From NCBI GenBank assembly GCA_014649555.1, contig BMTG01000019.1:25290-89289 (forward strand): a stretch of 64,000 nt of DNA, in the 5' to 3' direction. This DNA is from Streptomyces globisporus (GTDB lineage Bacteria > Actinomycetota > Actinomycetes > Streptomycetales > Streptomycetaceae). Of this stretch, positions 62,464-64,000 are shown piece by piece. How positions within the stretch are numbered: the first letter of the stretch is position 1; every line of letters begins with the position of its first letter. The position numbers and the translations under genes were made by a program. The notes under the pieces are model-generated. The model worked only from the letters and a program-made list of their open reading frames with translations, was not told the DNA's origin and made no database searches.

Positions 62464-63756
62464 GGCTCGTTTCCCTTCTCCTGGGCAACCGATCGAGCGC
62501 CGCGATATCGCAGCGAGCGATAAGGTGTTCTACGGGGAGAGCGCTTCCGTCGGCCGGAGACCTGGCAGGGAACGTCGGCTCCCATGGGGCTCGAAGATCG
62601 CCGACATCCTGCCCCCTCCCCCGCTTGACCAAGCCTTTTACCTGCTTGATCGATTCGTGGTTGTCACCCGGTCGCCATTCCGCCGAAACTTGAGTGCCGT
62701 CGGCCTGCCCCCCCGGGCAAGGCTCCGAACCCCTTCGGCATAAAACTCCGCACGCTGCTTCGCCATGCCGATCATCGTCGGAGAGGACATCGTAAATCAG
62801 GATCGGCCGGTACGTACACGGAGCATGGTCTCGCGTTCCGGTACCGCACGGTTCGGGCGCTACGGCTGAAACGGGACCGTCCGGGAACCCGGGCGCCGAC
62901 GAAGGAACCAGCGGAAACGCCACCGGTGGATCGCTTCGACGGGCCTACGGCAACCGGGCATTGACGATGACGAAGTTCGTTGACCGGGCCGTGCCGGGCC
63001 GGCACTCCGGCGCCCCCGGTGCGCAAAGGGGGCGGGGCGCACGGCGGGATCGCCGACGGTGAGCGGATGGACGCTCCCCCGTCCGCACATCGTTCCGTCT
63101 GCCGCGACCCACCCGTCATCGCGCCCACGCGAACCTCCCCCTACATCCCCGTCGGCGACACGGGCTCGAACCCGGTCGCCGATTCGCAGGGGCACGACCC
63201 TAGCGGGAGTTGGGTGAATGGCCGAAGTCCTTTGGCAGAAAATCATCAAAAGCCCGGGCCGGTTGCCAGTGCCTCCGCCTACCCCGCGGACTCCCGACGT
63301 GCCGTGGGCGGCCTGAACCCGGCGTGCACACTTCTACAGAACACACCCTTTCTCGGGGTGAATCGGCCAAAAATTTTAGTCTCCCATGGACAAAAAAAGA
63401 ATCGTTCCTATGATGCATCGAAGGCGTTTTCCGGGGGTGCCTCGGCGCGTTCAGTCACGCGAACATGACCAGTTCCGATGATTCAGGAAGCGCACACGTG
63501 ATGAGTTCAGCCGAAGGCAACGCTTCGACCCGTCCACCGGGTCTGCGCCTCGCGGTGGCCGGTCCTCCGGCCCCCGGGGCCGCTCCCGGACCATCGCGAT
63601 ATGCCACTTCGGCGCCCGATGCCCCGGCCGCCGGCCGACAGGCCGAGCGATTCTGAGAAGCGGGACCGGTCCGTTCGACACCCGCCGCTCACGCGCGCGC
63701 GGGGCGGACATGCGCGGCTCAGCCCTTTTCTTATCCACCGACGGTCAGGAGCGCCC
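62464..63756. other. Largely non-coding border region
   Basis: About 1.3 kb without a convincing gene. Codon bias in all frames is poor, and the short frames present lack ribosome sites. A stem-loop lies at 63152-63182, with 8-bp arms and an inner GGG/CCC stem. The stretch 63355-63425 is unusually AT-rich, with short A-runs and T-runs, and may hold a promoter. This looks like the edge of the cluster or a remnant of the mobile element. Confidence 0.5.
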
Positions 63757-64000
63757 GTGGACGAGGCCGGCTCTGCAGGTCACTTTCGCTCGAACGCTGT
63801 GCCCGCCACACCGGTCGGCCCCCGCGGAACCTCCTCGGGACTGTCACCCGCCGCCCGCCCCCTCAGCCTTCCCGAGCGCCGGCGCACCGACTCGGCGCCG
63901 GTGCGCCGCAGACGCCTCCGGACCGTGCGCAGCACCCCCTCGGTGTTGGGGGTGGGGTTGTTACCGGATTCGTTGACGGATCGGGGGAACGCGAAGCTGT
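63757..64000 (+). CDS. Open reading frame cut by right edge (unidentified)
   Basis: From GTG 63757, with AGGAG five bases upstream, the frame is open for 81 codons to the window end. The start is VDEAGSAGHFRSN and the last residues read LRTVRSTPSVLGVGLLPDSL. I recognise no family. It could be the next gene of the cluster or an unrelated one; the unidentified N-terminus is consistent with a flexible leader. Only the continuation outside the window can decide. Confidence 0.35.
   Translation, partial: MDEAGSAGHFRSNAVPATPVGPRGTSSGLSPAARPLSLPERRRTDSAPVRRRRLRTVRSTPSVLGVGLLPDSLTDRGNAKL

Noticed and set aside
63152-63182. tRNA-like T-arm (minus strand GGGTTCGAGCCC)
   Set aside because: It forms an 8-bp hairpin but no cloverleaf, anticodon arm or acceptor pairing could be built around it.
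62464-63756. Short frames such as 63465-63656
   Set aside because: No ribosome sites, poor codon bias and Pro/Ala-rich products; they look like chance frames in non-coding DNA.
1-64000. CRISPR arrays, rRNA genes or a replication origin
   Set aside because: No regularly spaced repeats, rRNA-like sequence or origin-like box clusters were seen while reading the window.

Overview
This is a high-GC actinomycete sequence, most likely Streptomyces or a close relative. GTG starts are common, ribosome sites are GGAGG-like, and many stop and start codons overlap as ATGA or GTGA. Nearly the whole window is one biosynthetic gene cluster for a 9-membered enediyne of the C-1027 (lidamycin) type. All family and sgc assignments come from reading the proteins and from recalled knowledge of the C-1027 cluster; no database search was run.

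Layout. About 1-9.3 kb (mostly minus strand): aminosugar N- and C-methyltransferases, the SgcF-type epoxide hydrolase, the benzoxazolinate genes (SgcD-type ADIC synthase with a glutaminase partner, SgcG-type FMN/Fe-S dehydrogenase, CoA ligase, membrane acyltransferase) and a sugar epimerase. 9.5-18.1 kb (plus): FAD oxygenase, glycosyltransferase, dTDP-glucose 4,6-dehydratase, MFS pump, a second PaaK-like ligase with a tiny partner, and the SgcC-type hydroxylase. 18.2-27.4 kb: alpha/beta hydrolase, SgcJ-like protein, second MFS pump, and the beta-tyrosine line (SgcC5 condensation enzyme, SgcC2 carrier, SgcC4 aminomutase, SgcC1 adenylation enzyme). 27.6-33.4 kb: MMPL pump, O-methyltransferase, P450 and an acyl-CoA-dehydrogenase-fold oxygenase.

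33.7-40.5 kb is an accessory island I do not recognise from known enediyne clusters. It holds two AhpD-like proteins, a frameshifted SDR, a 55-residue exported peptide with a repeated VEWP motif, a tandem carrier protein with one Thr in place of the phosphopantetheine Ser, an XRE-TPR regulator and a proline-dehydrogenase-like enzyme. Three intergenic regions of this island share inverted TGGCAA/TTGCC motifs.

40.6-60 kb is the enediyne core in the order E11, E10, E9, E8, regulators R1 and R2 (opposite strand), E7, E6, PKSE, E5, E4, E3, E2, E1. The PKSE is 1939 residues with all catalytic residues in place. 60-61.2 kb has two small membrane proteins, 61.3-62.5 kb an IS701-like transposase, and the remainder is largely non-coding, ending in an open reading frame cut by the window edge.

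How it works together: the PKSE, E10 thioesterase and E-series proteins build the core. SgcF-type hydrolysis opens an epoxide. SgcC4, C1, C2, C and C5 make and attach a hydroxylated beta-tyrosine. SgcD, SgcG and the D-series make and attach a methoxylated benzoxazolinate-type acid. The sugar genes and glycosyltransferase add an aminosugar. Unlike C-1027, no obvious flavin halogenase and no chromophore-binding apoprotein gene are visible in the window.
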